DNA from: Aquificaceae bacterium
Lineage (GTDB): Bacteria > Aquificota > Aquificia > Aquificales > Aquificaceae
Assembly (NCBI GenBank): GCA_026981975.1
Contig: JALSHV010000015.1
Coordinates: 113,889 to 177,888 of the forward strand
Reading direction: 5' to 3'
DNA length: 64,000 nt
A program made the position numbers and the translations under genes. The number at the start of each line of letters is the position of its first letter. Position 1 is the first letter of the stretch. Below are positions 20,387-29,143 of this stretch, one piece after another. The notes under the pieces were generated by a model. It worked only from the letters and a program-made list of their open reading frames with translations, ran no database searches and had not been told where the DNA came from.

Positions 20387-21430
20387 ATGAGATTAATCCT
20401 GAGGAACGTTTCAAAAACTTATAGATCCCTATTCAGAGGGAAAGTGCAAGCTTTAAAGGGAATCAATTTAAACGTAGAAGAAGGTGAGTTTTTCGTAATC
20501 TTAGGACCAAGCGGTTGCGGTAAAAGCACTCTGTTGAATCTTATAGCTGGATTGGAAACGCCTACGGAAGGAGAAATTCTAATAGGAGATAAATTAGTTT
20601 CCAGTAAAGAGTTTTCTGTTCCACCTGTGGAAAGGGAAATAGCAATGGTTTTTCAAAGTTACGCTCTCTATCCTCATATGAATGTTTACGATAACATAGC
20701 TTTCCCTTTGCGTATAAAAGGAAAAAAGAAAAAAGATACTGAAAAGGAAGTATTGAGTATTTCCGAACTGCTGGGTATAAGGCATCTTTTGCGGGCAAAA
20801 CCCAAAGAACTCAGTGGGGGAGAAAAACAAAGAGTAGCTATAGCCCGTGCTTTAGTGAAAAAACCTAAAATCCTACTTCTTGATGAACCCCTTTCAAACT
20901 TAGATGCACAGTTAAGGCAAACAATGAGAACTGAATTAAAGAAGCTCCAGAGAGAGCTAGGTATAACTGTTCTTCATGTTACCCACGATCAGCTTGAAGC
21001 GATGACATTGGCGGATAGGCTGTCTGTTATGAAGGAAGGGGAAATAATTCAAACAGGCAAACCCTTAGAGGTGTATAAAAACCCGATAAACTCCTTCGTA
21101 GGTTCTTTTATAGGAAATCCTCCTATGAATATACTGAAGAGAAAAGTAAAAAGAGAAAAAGATAAGTTCTACGTAGAACTGTTTGGTGAAAGAATACCGG
21201 TAAAGACAGTAAAAGAATTCATATTCTTAGGATTCCGATCGGAAGATGTAGAAGTTCTGCAAGGAGGAAATTTGTTAGTAGAAATGATTGAATTCTCAGG
21301 AGACGAAACGTTCCTTCATATCAACACAGGCACAGAGAGAGTAACCTTGAAACTTCACGGCAAGAGTAACATAAGAGAAGGGGATAAGGTTTCTCTTAAA
21401 GTAAAGAGAATTTTGTTTTTTGAAAATTAG
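20387..21430 (+). CDS. ABC transporter ATP-binding protein, UgpC/MalK type, without partners
   Basis: Walker A GPSGCGKST, signature LSGGEKQRVAIARAL and Walker B ILLLDEPLSNLDA are followed by a C-terminal TOBE/OB-like region (from about residue 245) as in MalK, UgpC or PotA, which energise uptake of sugars, glycerol phosphate or polyamines. The N-terminal QALKGINLNVEEGEFFVILGPSG is classic. No permease or binding protein flanks it, so the substrate is unknown. It is divergent from the encapsulin and ends flush against the convergent sppA. Confidence 0.88.
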   Translation: MRLILRNVSKTYRSLFRGKVQALKGINLNVEEGEFFVILGPSGCGKSTLLNLIAGLETPTEGEILIGDKLVSSKEFSVPPVEREIAMVFQSYALYPHMNVYDNIAFPLRIKGKKKKDTEKEVLSISELLGIRHLLRAKPKELSGGEKQRVAIARALVKKPKILLLDEPLSNLDAQLRQTMRTELKKLQRELGITVLHVTHDQLEAMTLADRLSVMKEGEIIQTGKPLEVYKNPINSFVGSFIGNPPMNILKRKVKREKDKFYVELFGERIPVKTVKEFIFLGFRSEDVEVLQGGNLLVEMIEFSGDETFLHINTGTERVTLKLHGKSNIREGDKVSLKVKRILFFEN

Positions 21431-22276
21431 TTAAAAGTCCATAATGTAAAAAAGCGGTGTGTGAGCGTGTAACAGCTTAAGCTCTTCTATATCCCCTCCT
21501 AAGATCTTTTGAAGCAGGGTTCTCTCTTCAGGCACAAAAAACTCCCTTGCCTTAGGAACACCTGCCAATTCACGGGCTTTGTCTATAGCGTCCTGAAGCC
21601 CTCCTATCCCGTCTACAAGCCCTACCTCAACAGCTTTTCTTCCCGTTAAAACTCTACCATCTGCTATTTCTCTGAGTTTTTCCTCCGTTATTTTATTCTT
21701 TCTGTATTTCAAAATTGCAGTAAGGAACTGTTCATAAGCATCTGTTATAGTCTCTTTTAAGTATTCCCTTTCCTCAGAGGTTAATTCCCTAAGAGGACTT
21801 AGAGTATCTTTAAACTTTCCAGTCTTTATAGCGGTCGCTTTTATACCTATTTTGTCCAGCAGTTCTCTGTAAGTTACATGTTGAATTATAACTCCTATGC
21901 TTCCCGTGATAGTTCCCGGATTGGCGTATATGTAATCGGCAGGAACAGCTACGTAATACCCGCCGGAAGCCGCTACATTTCCCATGGACACAACAACAGG
22001 TTTTCCTTCTGCTTTAAATCTTTCTAAGGCTCTGTAAATTTCCTGAGAAGCTCCGACGGAACCACCCGGACTATCAATCCTTAAAACAAGAGCTTTTACA
22101 CTTTTATCTCTACGTAAGCGTTCCAGTTTTTTCAGCAGAGGAACAGGATTGACTATCACTCCGTTGATCTTTACTACAGCTATCCTGTCCCCTACGGGGA
22201 TTCTGGAAATCAGGGTAGAAAACATAACAAATGCAATTATAAGTAAAATCCCTATTAGGAATATCCACTTTTTCAT
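21431..22276 (-). CDS. sppA: Signal peptide peptidase SppA, short form
   Basis: This membrane-bound serine protease degrades cleaved signal peptides. One N-terminal membrane helix (about 3-22) is followed by the S49 peptidase domain with RIDSPGGSVGASQEIY, the serine in VAASGGYYVA, GTITGSIGVI, and the lysine region KTGKFKDTLSPLRELT. At 281 residues it is the short single-domain form, which assembles as a larger oligomer in related proteins. The gene stop abuts the convergent ABC gene. The start MKKWIFLIGILL fits a signal anchor. Confidence 0.93.
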   Translation of the reverse strand: MKKWIFLIGILLIIAFVMFSTLISRIPVGDRIAVVKINGVIVNPVPLLKKLERLRRDKSVKALVLRIDSPGGSVGASQEIYRALERFKAEGKPVVVSMGNVAASGGYYVAVPADYIYANPGTITGSIGVIIQHVTYRELLDKIGIKATAIKTGKFKDTLSPLRELTSEEREYLKETITDAYEQFLTAILKYRKNKITEEKLREIADGRVLTGRKAVEVGLVDGIGGLQDAIDKARELAGVPKAREFFVPEERTLLQKILGGDIEELKLLHAHTPLFYIMDF

Positions 22277-22346
22277 GAATTACTATTTTACCTTTTATGG
22301 CGATTGACATAGTCTAGTGGCGTAGAACTCAACTATATTTTTTCTA

Positions 22347-23744
22347 ATGATTAACATTCTGAAAAAAGATTCCGTTAAGAGACTGGAAACTGTTCTTGGT
22401 AGGAAAAAAGTTCGCTCCTCACTGATTGAGAGAAAACTTTACTCCTACGATGCCACTCCAATACCGATAAAGGGAAAAGTTCCCTTAGCAGTTGTCTTTC
22501 CCGAAAAAGCTGAAGATGTAATCAAGTTAGTAGAAGTGTGTTATGAAGAGGGGATTCCAATGTTTCCGCGTGGAGCGGGTTCTGGACTGACGGGAGGAGC
22601 TGTTCCCCTTAAAGATAAAGGAATAGTGGTTTCCTTTGAAAAAATGACAAACATTGAAATAGATATAGATAACGCTACCGTAATCGCAGAACCGGGAGTG
22701 GTAACCTATGAACTACAGAAAAAGGTGGAAAAGTTAGGATTCTTTTATCCACCTGATCCTTCTTCTTACAAGTATTCAACCGTAGGCGGTAATATAGCTG
22801 AAAATGCAGGGGGTCCCAGATGTTTAAAATACGGTGTTACAAGGGAATACGTCTTAGGTATTACAGCTGTTATTAAGGAAGGCAAAGTTCTTAAAACGGG
22901 AAATCCTGTAATAAAAGATGTGGCTGGTTACGATCTGACTAAGTTTCTTGTAGGTTCCGAAGGAACCTTAGGGCTTTTCACTTCTGCCGTTTTAAGGTTG
23001 ATTCCAAAACCTGCTGAAAGAGCAACAATTCTTGCACTTTTTGAAGATTTGAAAACTGTAGGCAAAGTTGTAACAGAGATAATGAAGAGTGGAGTGCTTC
23101 CCTCAGCTCTTGAATTTATGGACAGCTCCGCGATAGAAGCTGTTGAAAGGTATAAACCTTTAGGACTTCCTAAGGTTGAAGCTTTACTTCTTATAGAAGT
23201 TGACGGTTCTCCAAATGCTGTAAAGGATCAAATAACGGAAATATCTTCTTTATTGAAGAAATTAAAAATCGGTTTTGAAGTTGCTCCCGATGAAAAAACA
23301 GCTCAGAGACTTTGGACAGCTCGCAGAACCTTGGGACCTGCTTTGGGGAATTTGAAATCAGGTAAGATTAACGAAGATATTGTTGTTCCACGAACATACC
23401 TTGCAGAAGTTTTACCGCTTTTTAAAGGGGTAGCGAAAAAATACAAACTTCAAGTGGTTATTTTCGGACATATAGGAGACGGAAATCTTCACGTTAACCT
23501 TCTTTACGATAAATCCAACACGGAAGAGGAAAAAAGAGCGGAAAAAGCTGTTGATGAAATTTTTGATATCACTCTTTCTTTTAAGGGATCTATAACAGGA
23601 GAACACGGTGTAGGTATAACTAAGAAAAAGTTTCTTAAAAAGCAATTCGGAGATACAGGATACGAGATTTTAAAGGGTATAAAGAGCCTTTTTGATCCTA
23701 AAAACCTGTTTAATCCCGGAAAAGTTGTAGATTTAGAAGGGTAG
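22347..23744 (+). CDS. FAD-linked oxidase, GlcD / D-lactate dehydrogenase type
   Basis: The FAD-binding PCMH domain has PMFPRGAGSGLTGGAVP and PPDPSSYKYSTVGGNIAENAGGPRCLKYG. The C-terminal FAD-oxidase domain shows GHIGDGNLHVN and GSITGEHGVGITKKKFL. This fits the subunit D of glycolate oxidase or a bacterial D-lactate dehydrogenase. The usual companions glcE and glcF are not adjacent. It probably oxidises a 2-hydroxy acid and passes electrons to the quinone pool; glycolate salvage would suit an autotroph, but the substrate is not shown by sequence. Confidence 0.87.
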   Translation: MINILKKDSVKRLETVLGRKKVRSSLIERKLYSYDATPIPIKGKVPLAVVFPEKAEDVIKLVEVCYEEGIPMFPRGAGSGLTGGAVPLKDKGIVVSFEKMTNIEIDIDNATVIAEPGVVTYELQKKVEKLGFFYPPDPSSYKYSTVGGNIAENAGGPRCLKYGVTREYVLGITAVIKEGKVLKTGNPVIKDVAGYDLTKFLVGSEGTLGLFTSAVLRLIPKPAERATILALFEDLKTVGKVVTEIMKSGVLPSALEFMDSSAIEAVERYKPLGLPKVEALLLIEVDGSPNAVKDQITEISSLLKKLKIGFEVAPDEKTAQRLWTARRTLGPALGNLKSGKINEDIVVPRTYLAEVLPLFKGVAKKYKLQVVIFGHIGDGNLHVNLLYDKSNTEEEKRAEKAVDEIFDITLSFKGSITGEHGVGITKKKFLKKQFGDTGYEILKGIKSLFDPKNLFNPGKVVDLEG

Positions 23745-23745
23745 T

Positions 23746-23774
23746 TTGACTTTCTGAGTTCTTTATCGTAAAAT
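23746..23774 (+). promoter_or_regulatory. Promoter of the CuA heme-copper enzyme operon
   Basis: TTGACT and TAAAAT are separated by exactly 17 bp and lie about 40 bp ahead of the subunit II start codon, in the gap after the GlcD-like gene. The spacing and sequence are close to a sigma-70 consensus. A strong ribosome binding site AAGGAGGGA follows before the ATG. Confidence 0.6.
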
Positions 23775-23813
23775 GAGACTTTGTGACTTCAGCTCTGATA
23801 AGGAGGGACCGAC

Positions 23814-24362
23814 ATGGCTTCCGTGTATGGAGCAGTATTGTTTGTAATAGGTGCGGCGGCAATATTACTGATTGCTCTCTTCATATTTTTCCAAAGTTCA
23901 GAACAAGAAGAAGCGGAGAAGGTTACAAAAAAAATATACTCTGTTAGAAAGATTTACTTTTACGTTTTGGTGGCGATTCTGCTGGGAACCCTGGGCTTTA
24001 CTATTCCAAAAGCACCCTATTTTAAGAAGGAAAAAGCTGATGTGGTGGTAAAGATCAAGGGTTGGATGTGGTATTGGGAAATACAACCAGTGAAGGGAGC
24101 TACGTATGAAGCTGGAGAACTCATAATACCCGCAGGTAAAACGGTAGAATTTCAAGTGACTGCAGGAGATGTAAACCACGGATTTGGAATCTACAACTCG
24201 GAAGGAACTCTTCTTTCCCAAGTTCAAGCTATGCCCAATTACACCAATAAACTTATTTACACCTTTAAAGAACCCGGAATTTATGAAGTGTTCTGCATGG
24301 AATACTGCGGGTATGCTCACCACAACATGTTTGCTAAAATCAGAGTAGTTCAGGGGGAGTAA
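23814..24362 (+). CDS. Heme-copper enzyme subunit II with CuA site
   Basis: Two N-terminal membrane helices (about 4-25 and 43-61) are followed by a periplasmic cupredoxin domain. The CuA ligands are all visible: the histidine in DVNHGFGIY and the cluster CMEYCGYAHHNM. WMWYWEIQP matches the conserved aromatic electron-entry region. CuA accepts electrons from cytochrome c in oxidases and in CuA-type nitric oxide reductases. It is the first gene of a four-gene operon with its own promoter, and subunit I starts 1 bp after its stop. Confidence 0.93.
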   Translation: MASVYGAVLFVIGAAAILLIALFIFFQSSEQEEAEKVTKKIYSVRKIYFYVLVAILLGTLGFTIPKAPYFKKEKADVVVKIKGWMWYWEIQPVKGATYEAGELIIPAGKTVEFQVTAGDVNHGFGIYNSEGTLLSQVQAMPNYTNKLIYTFKEPGIYEVFCMEYCGYAHHNMFAKIRVVQGE

Positions 24363-24363
24363 G

Positions 24364-25800
24364 ATGAGCGGAGCTAACAGGATAAATATGGTTCCTTACA
24401 TAGTGGTTTTACCTCTTGTTTTTGTAGTTCTCCTGTTTCTCGGATTCTTTATGAGAGCTAGCCAAGGAGAGATCATAAATTTACCGCCGGATTTATTCTA
24501 CGCTCTTATGACACTTCACGGCTTGGGAATGGCGGGAACAGCGGCGGTAGGTGGACTTGCAGCTCTCCTTTATCTTAATGCCAGATACGTAAACATAAAT
24601 CCCAAGGTAGGGACTATTTTGTTTGTCTCCTACCTTATAACGGTTGTGGGACTTATAGTGGCTACTCTACTCGGTAAATTCGGACCTGGTTGGTATGTTC
24701 TGTATCCCTTACCTTTCCTTTCTAACGGTGTATGGGCAAGTTGGACTGCAGGAGTGGCGGTTATTTCTCTTATATTCCTTGGAGTTGCTATTCTGATAGT
24801 CCAGCTGGAACTGTTCAGAGCATTGGTATCCCGTTATGGTCTTAAAAATTCACTCGGCTGGCAGTTTCTTTCAGGCAGAGGAGAGTATGTTCCTCCCATA
24901 GTCATAATTACCATGGCGGGTGTTGTTCTGCCGGGAATACTAACTACATTAGTAGGTGCAGCTTTACTTATGCTTTACTTTTTAAAATGGATTAATCCAG
25001 AACTCCAGTTAGATCCACTGCTTATAAAGAACATGATCTTTATATGGGGACATACTCTTGTAAATATAACTATGTATATGGGAATAGCTGTCTTTTACGA
25101 ACTAATGCCTGAATACACGGGAAGACCTTGGAAGAGTAATAAATACGTAACCCTTGCTTGGAACGCTACCTTCTTCATAGTATTGCTGGCGGTTTTCCAC
25201 CACCTTTATATGGACTTTGTTCAGCCCCTTCCTTTCCATATAACAGGTCAGACTTTCTCTTACTTGGCAACAGTTCCTTCTACAGTAGTTACCGTTATGG
25301 GATTCATAGCTCAAGTTTACAGATCCGGTATAAAGTGGTCCTTTGTTCCCCTTGCTTTCTTCATAGGTGTAACTGGTTGGATTGTGGGCGGTTATGCGGC
25401 GGTTATAGATTCAACCATTGTAGTTAACAACCAGTTTCACAACACTCTTTGGGTTCCTGCTCACTTCCACACTTACTTTTTGTTAGGTTACTATCCTATT
25501 CTCTGGGCATTCCTCTACTACGCTGCGGGCTCTGCTCAAGAAGCCTTTGCTAAGTTCGGACTTGCTTCCTACGTTATAGGAGGTATTGGTTTTGTTTCCA
25601 TGTTTTATGTAGCAGGTGCGTTGAGTGTTCCCAGGAGATATGCGGAATACAGCGCTTTCCCGATAGAGTCTCTGATGAACATAGCACAAGCTTTACCAAA
25701 AGTGGCTGTTATATTTATAGCCTACGTTATTTTCGGTTTTCTGATAATGACTTTCTCTACTTTCGCGGGAATGGGACAGAGGACACCCTCTAAAGCATGA
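24364..25800 (+). CDS. Heme-copper enzyme subunit I, tyrosine-less (candidate CuA nitric oxide reductase)
   Basis: This catalytic subunit has about twelve membrane helices. Histidine ligands are present: LHGLGMAGT, WGHTLVN for CuB, HHLYMDF for CuB, and HNTLWVPAHFHTYF for the two hemes. The A/B-family oxidases have a His-X3-Tyr at the first CuB histidine, whose tyrosine is cross-linked; here the fourth residue is Asn (GHTLVN). The C-family (cbb3) tyrosine six residues before the HH pair is Val. Neither active-site tyrosine exists, so four-electron oxygen reduction is doubtful, while such changes mark nitric oxide reductases. The neighbouring nar operon supports this. Annotation as a ba3/cbb3-type oxidase is the alternative. 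Confidence 0.85.
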   Translation: MSGANRINMVPYIVVLPLVFVVLLFLGFFMRASQGEIINLPPDLFYALMTLHGLGMAGTAAVGGLAALLYLNARYVNINPKVGTILFVSYLITVVGLIVATLLGKFGPGWYVLYPLPFLSNGVWASWTAGVAVISLIFLGVAILIVQLELFRALVSRYGLKNSLGWQFLSGRGEYVPPIVIITMAGVVLPGILTTLVGAALLMLYFLKWINPELQLDPLLIKNMIFIWGHTLVNITMYMGIAVFYELMPEYTGRPWKSNKYVTLAWNATFFIVLLAVFHHLYMDFVQPLPFHITGQTFSYLATVPSTVVTVMGFIAQVYRSGIKWSFVPLAFFIGVTGWIVGGYAAVIDSTIVVNNQFHNTLWVPAHFHTYFLLGYYPILWAFLYYAAGSAQEAFAKFGLASYVIGGIGFVSMFYVAGALSVPRRYAEYSAFPIESLMNIAQALPKVAVIFIAYVIFGFLIMTFSTFAGMGQRTPSKA

Positions 25801-26363
25801 ATCTTAAATGGTTTCTGCCTCTGCCCCTTTTGCTACTGTCTTTTTCCTTTCTTTGGTGGTTTACCTTAGGTTTTAGTGCCTTTACAGTTTTTTCCTATAC
25901 TCTGAAAAAAGCGGGAACACCCCCGTATCCGGTTCCATCTATAAAGCTTATATGCCATAACGGTAAGGTAGTATCTCTTCATAACTTTGAAAAACGGGAC
26001 ATTTATGTAAACTTTATATACCTTAGCTGTTACTACGGCTGTCCTATTAGTCTCACAAAGATGTTTTATCTTATAAAAAATTCAAACGGCGGAGATATAT
26101 TTATAAGCGTAAGTGTGGATCCTGAAAGGGATACTATCCCAAAACTGAAAGAGAGATGGCATCTGTTAGGAGGTTTTAACCACTGGCTTTTTTGTAAACC
26201 CTTAGAGAAAAATTGGAAGCCAAAATTCTTGAAAATGGGTGTATGGGTCTATAGGAGAAAAGACGGTCTAATAAACCATACCCTTGAAATTTTCAGGATA
26301 AGAAATAAAAAAGTTGTGGAAGTAATTCCTGTAACCGCCACTACCGAGGTGTCGGGAAGTTGA
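25797..26363 (+). CDS. SCO1/SenC-like copper chaperone
   Basis: One N-terminal membrane helix (about 8-30) is followed by a thioredoxin-like domain. The copper-binding motif CXXXCP (FIYLSCYYGCP) and the later histidine in LINHTLEIF correspond to the three copper ligands of SCO proteins, which load copper into the CuA site. VSVDPERDT is also typical. It overlaps subunit I by ATGA, so it very likely matures the CuA centre of the enzyme encoded just upstream. Confidence 0.87.
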   Translation: MNLKWFLPLPLLLLSFSFLWWFTLGFSAFTVFSYTLKKAGTPPYPVPSIKLICHNGKVVSLHNFEKRDIYVNFIYLSCYYGCPISLTKMFYLIKNSNGGDIFISVSVDPERDTIPKLKERWHLLGGFNHWLFCKPLEKNWKPKFLKMGVWVYRRKDGLINHTLEIFRIRNKKVVEVIPVTATTEVSGS

Positions 26364-26893
26364 TACTTGTCCTTGTGTTTTTTAGCCTTTTAATATCCCT
26401 TCCTCCCGTAGATGATTTTTTAGATTCCCGTATGGTTGGAAAGGCTTTTTTTCAAAATTTTTTTCTCATAGCTTCGGGAATGCTTATGGCTCATAAAACG
26501 GAAATTTTCCCTTTTAAAGACAATCCAGAGCGAGCTTCTGGATTGATAATCTTTTCCTTTATTTTCCTCTTCTGGTCTATACCCAGAAGCATTGACTTAA
26601 GCGAAATACACTGGTGGATTGATCAACTTAATCATCTTTCCATGTTCGCGGGTGGGTTTATTCTATTACGCAGTCTAAAGGGTTTGCCAACAGTAGCCAA
26701 GGGTGTCTACGGTATACTCTTTAGTTCTATGCTAACAGCAACCGCTATGGTTTACAGATGGAAAAAAGTTATCCTTTGCTCTACTTACACTCTTGAAGAT
26801 CAACACCTTTACGGTAAAGTTCTTCTGATTTTCGGAATCGCCTTATACACTTCAGTAATTCTCTGGATTATTTTTGGCTGGAGTAGAAGATAA
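26360..26893 (+). CDS. Membrane protein of unknown function in the heme-copper operon
   Basis: I do not recognise this protein with confidence. It has about five hydrophobic helices (near residues 2-18, 32-48, 60-78, 88-105, 112-130 and 152-172, the first possibly a weak one). Scattered histidines lie at helix edges, notably LMAHKTE, EIHWWIDQLNHLSMFAGG and EDQHLYGK, which could bind heme or copper. The pattern reminds me of DUF1404-type or CtaG-like assembly proteins, but that is a weak resemblance. The start is TTG overlapping the SCO stop (TTGA), so it is coupled to the operon and is probably an accessory or assembly factor. Confidence 0.65.
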   Translation: MILVLVFFSLLISLPPVDDFLDSRMVGKAFFQNFFLIASGMLMAHKTEIFPFKDNPERASGLIIFSFIFLFWSIPRSIDLSEIHWWIDQLNHLSMFAGGFILLRSLKGLPTVAKGVYGILFSSMLTATAMVYRWKKVILCSTYTLEDQHLYGKVLLIFGIALYTSVILWIIFGWSRR

Positions 26894-26905
26894 AAAACAG
26901 AAAGG

Positions 26906-26926
26906 AGGCGGCTTTGAAAGCCGCCT
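26906..26926. terminator. Bidirectional terminator hairpin between the CuA operon and narK
   Basis: The sequence is a perfect inverted repeat, a 10-bp stem (AGGCGGCTTT / AAAGCCGCCT) around a single G. It sits 13 bp after the plus-strand operon end and 8 bp before the end of the convergent nar operon. On the minus strand a T-run (CTGTTTTTT) follows a few bases later; on the plus strand the T-run is poor. Confidence 0.65.
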
Positions 26927-26933
26927 TGTAGGA

Positions 26934-28460
26934 TTAATGTCCTCCTATTCCTCCCCTACCGGTGAGAGCCATAAATAGTGCAAATATTGTTTGAAACACT
27001 GCTATCGCCGCTTCCAGTCCTAAGACAAACATACCCCATACAAGCCATCTTTCCTTTTTGCGCATTTCCTCTATATCCGCTATAGCTTCGGCTTCGCGAT
27101 CTACGGGAAGTTCGTCTTTTTCCTCTTCTACAAGACCCCAAGATTCCTTGCTTCCGAGACCTTCATCGCCGGTAACACGTTTCCTGAATCTTCCGAAAGC
27201 AAAGATAAACCAAAGCATAAATGGTATAAACATGAATATAGCAACCGCTGCGTATCCGTCGTGAATGTTCTCCACAGAACCGAAAACCAGAGGATAAATG
27301 ATACCTCCGGAAGTGGATATTCCTCCGATAAAACCTGTGGCTATTCCGGGATACTTCTTAAAGAGAATAGGAACAAGTCCAAAACAAGATCCTGTTCCGG
27401 TGCTGATACAGAATCCGAGCACAGCAAGTATCAAAACAGAGGGAATCAGTTGGTGAGTCCTACCTGCTATTGTGAGTGCTACGGAAAGAATGGTGATCAA
27501 AACCATTGAAGTGAATACCCAGTGAAGTCTTGGAGCCCACGGTTCTGTTTTGTTTAGAAAGGGCCATGGCATCCACCTGTGTTTTTGGAACATGTCGGAT
27601 ATAAATCCCGAAAAAGGTCTCCAAAGTGAAGCGTTAAAGGACTGCACTGCTGCAAAGGTTCCTGCAGCTACACCCATAGCTGCGGTTGTAGTATATCCAA
27701 GTGCTCTGAGTTCTTCCTCAAATCCCAGTTTGTAATAACCGGGTAGCCATGCGTTTAGGGCTATTTCATAACCGAAGCTCATGGCGTATTGGAGCATCAG
27801 AGCTATAGCTCCCCATCTGGTAAAGATGTAAAACATTCTCTTAAGAGACGCGTGTTTCTTAGCTCTTGCTGCTATTTCTTCAGATCTGGCTGGAACTCCT
27901 CTGAGGATATAAAGACCCGCCAAGATAAAGGCAACTATTCCGAGGTGGATAAAGGCTGTTTTATAGTCTGTTCCGTATATACGGGGAAGCATCATAGCTC
28001 CAACACCCGCACCCACGTTTCCTGTTCCTGCGTAGAGTCCTTCTGCAGTTCCTATTTCGTGTTCCTCAAACCACTGAGCCACGTGCTGAATTCCTACTAC
28101 GAAGGATATACCAGCGGAAGCCACTATGACTCTGAGCCAGAAGAAAGTGTTGTAGTCTTCAACAAATGAAGATGCTATACAGGCTATTCCCGTATAGGTA
28201 AGAATCAGAGGAAATGTTCTGTGGGCACCTATCTTATCTGCCAAAAACCCTGCTATAACCCTTCCTATGGGTGCGAGCCATATAGCCGAGCTTGCCAGCA
28301 CTGCAAACTCAGCTCTTGAGAGATTGTAGTGTTCAATAATAGCGGCGCTGAAAGCTGCCGTTGAAAACCACATAAGAAAACACCAGAAAAAGGAAACCGC
28401 AGCTAAGATGAGCTGCTCAATCTTGTTGGTCCGCTTACCTCCTACCGTTACTGAGCCCAT
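26934..28460 (-). CDS. narK: Nitrate/nitrite transporter NarK
   Basis: This is an MFS transporter with twelve main helices and the NarK signatures: the N-terminal FFWCFLMWFSTAAFSAAI, GRVIAGFLADKIGAHRTFP, and the glycine-rich NS motif AEGLYAGTGNVGAGVGAMMLP in helix 5, with the related TSGGIIYPLVFG later. A charged cytoplasmic stretch (from about residue 435) is followed by an extra helix at the C-terminus, ending GGIGGH. It is the last gene of the nar operon, immediately after narI, and would import nitrate and export nitrite for the cytoplasmic-facing NarG. Confidence 0.93.
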   Translation of the reverse strand: MGSVTVGGKRTNKIEQLILAAVSFFWCFLMWFSTAAFSAAIIEHYNLSRAEFAVLASSAIWLAPIGRVIAGFLADKIGAHRTFPLILTYTGIACIASSFVEDYNTFFWLRVIVASAGISFVVGIQHVAQWFEEHEIGTAEGLYAGTGNVGAGVGAMMLPRIYGTDYKTAFIHLGIVAFILAGLYILRGVPARSEEIAARAKKHASLKRMFYIFTRWGAIALMLQYAMSFGYEIALNAWLPGYYKLGFEEELRALGYTTTAAMGVAAGTFAAVQSFNASLWRPFSGFISDMFQKHRWMPWPFLNKTEPWAPRLHWVFTSMVLITILSVALTIAGRTHQLIPSVLILAVLGFCISTGTGSCFGLVPILFKKYPGIATGFIGGISTSGGIIYPLVFGSVENIHDGYAAVAIFMFIPFMLWFIFAFGRFRKRVTGDEGLGSKESWGLVEEEKDELPVDREAEAIADIEEMRKKERWLVWGMFVLGLEAAIAVFQTIFALFMALTGRGGIGGH

Positions 28461-28462
28461 AT

Positions 28463-29143
28463 CTATACCCCCCTAACAGATTTCCTCACCCATATAACTA
28501 CTTGATAAGGTCTCCACAGATAGGTAATAGGAACAGTAAAGACGTGAACAAGTCTTGTAAAAGGAAAGAGTAAAATTATCACAAATGCCATAAAGAAATG
28601 AAGCTTAACAGCCCAAGGCATTGTTTGCACATAACTTATATCAGGTCTCAAAGTAAAGAGGGACCATAACCAAGAAGAGGCTGTTTGAGTGAACCATAAA
28701 CCACCCCAGCTGTAGAATACCGCAACGTAAAGTCCAAGAGCTACTTGAACAATTAAAGACAGCAGCAGGAGCCAATCGGCAAGATTAGAAGTGACAGCCA
28801 CCCTTGTGTCAGAAAGTCTTCTGATAGCCAGTAACACAAGCCCAAAAAGTGAATACATAGCAAGTGCCCAGCCTGTTACCTCAAGAACAACAGCCCTTAA
28901 AGGACCTCCAACAACAGCAAGATGAAGATCCGGCAGGAGAAAAGCTGTCAGGTGCGCCAAAAGTATAAGCAGTATTCCGTAATGCCAAGAAATAGAACCC
29001 CAGAAAAGTTTGTTGTTTTCCAAGAATTGGGTGGACAAGCTGGAGTATGAAAATCTATCGCTAAAGTATCTGTAAATGCCTACCGCTATTGCAAGAGCTA
29101 TAGCTATATAAGGAAATCCTACAAAAAGGAAAAGATCTAACAT
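28463..29143 (-). CDS. narI: Respiratory nitrate reductase gamma subunit, cytochrome b
   Basis: This is the membrane subunit that oxidises quinol and passes electrons through two b hemes to NarH. Five helices are visible, with histidines in ISWHYGILLILLAHLTAF and in KLHFFMAFVIILLFPFTRLVHVF that match the NarI heme ligands. A normal length of 226 residues and its place after narJ with a 7-bp overlap support the call. Confidence 0.94.
   Translation of the reverse strand: MLDLFLFVGFPYIAIALAIAVGIYRYFSDRFSYSSLSTQFLENNKLFWGSISWHYGILLILLAHLTAFLLPDLHLAVVGGPLRAVVLEVTGWALAMYSLFGLVLLAIRRLSDTRVAVTSNLADWLLLLSLIVQVALGLYVAVFYSWGGLWFTQTASSWLWSLFTLRPDISYVQTMPWAVKLHFFMAFVIILLFPFTRLVHVFTVPITYLWRPYQVVIWVRKSVRGV

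Noticed and set aside
22300-22346. Promoter TTGACA with TATATT before the GlcD-like gene
   Set aside because: The spacer would be about 24 bp, too long for a normal sigma-70 promoter.
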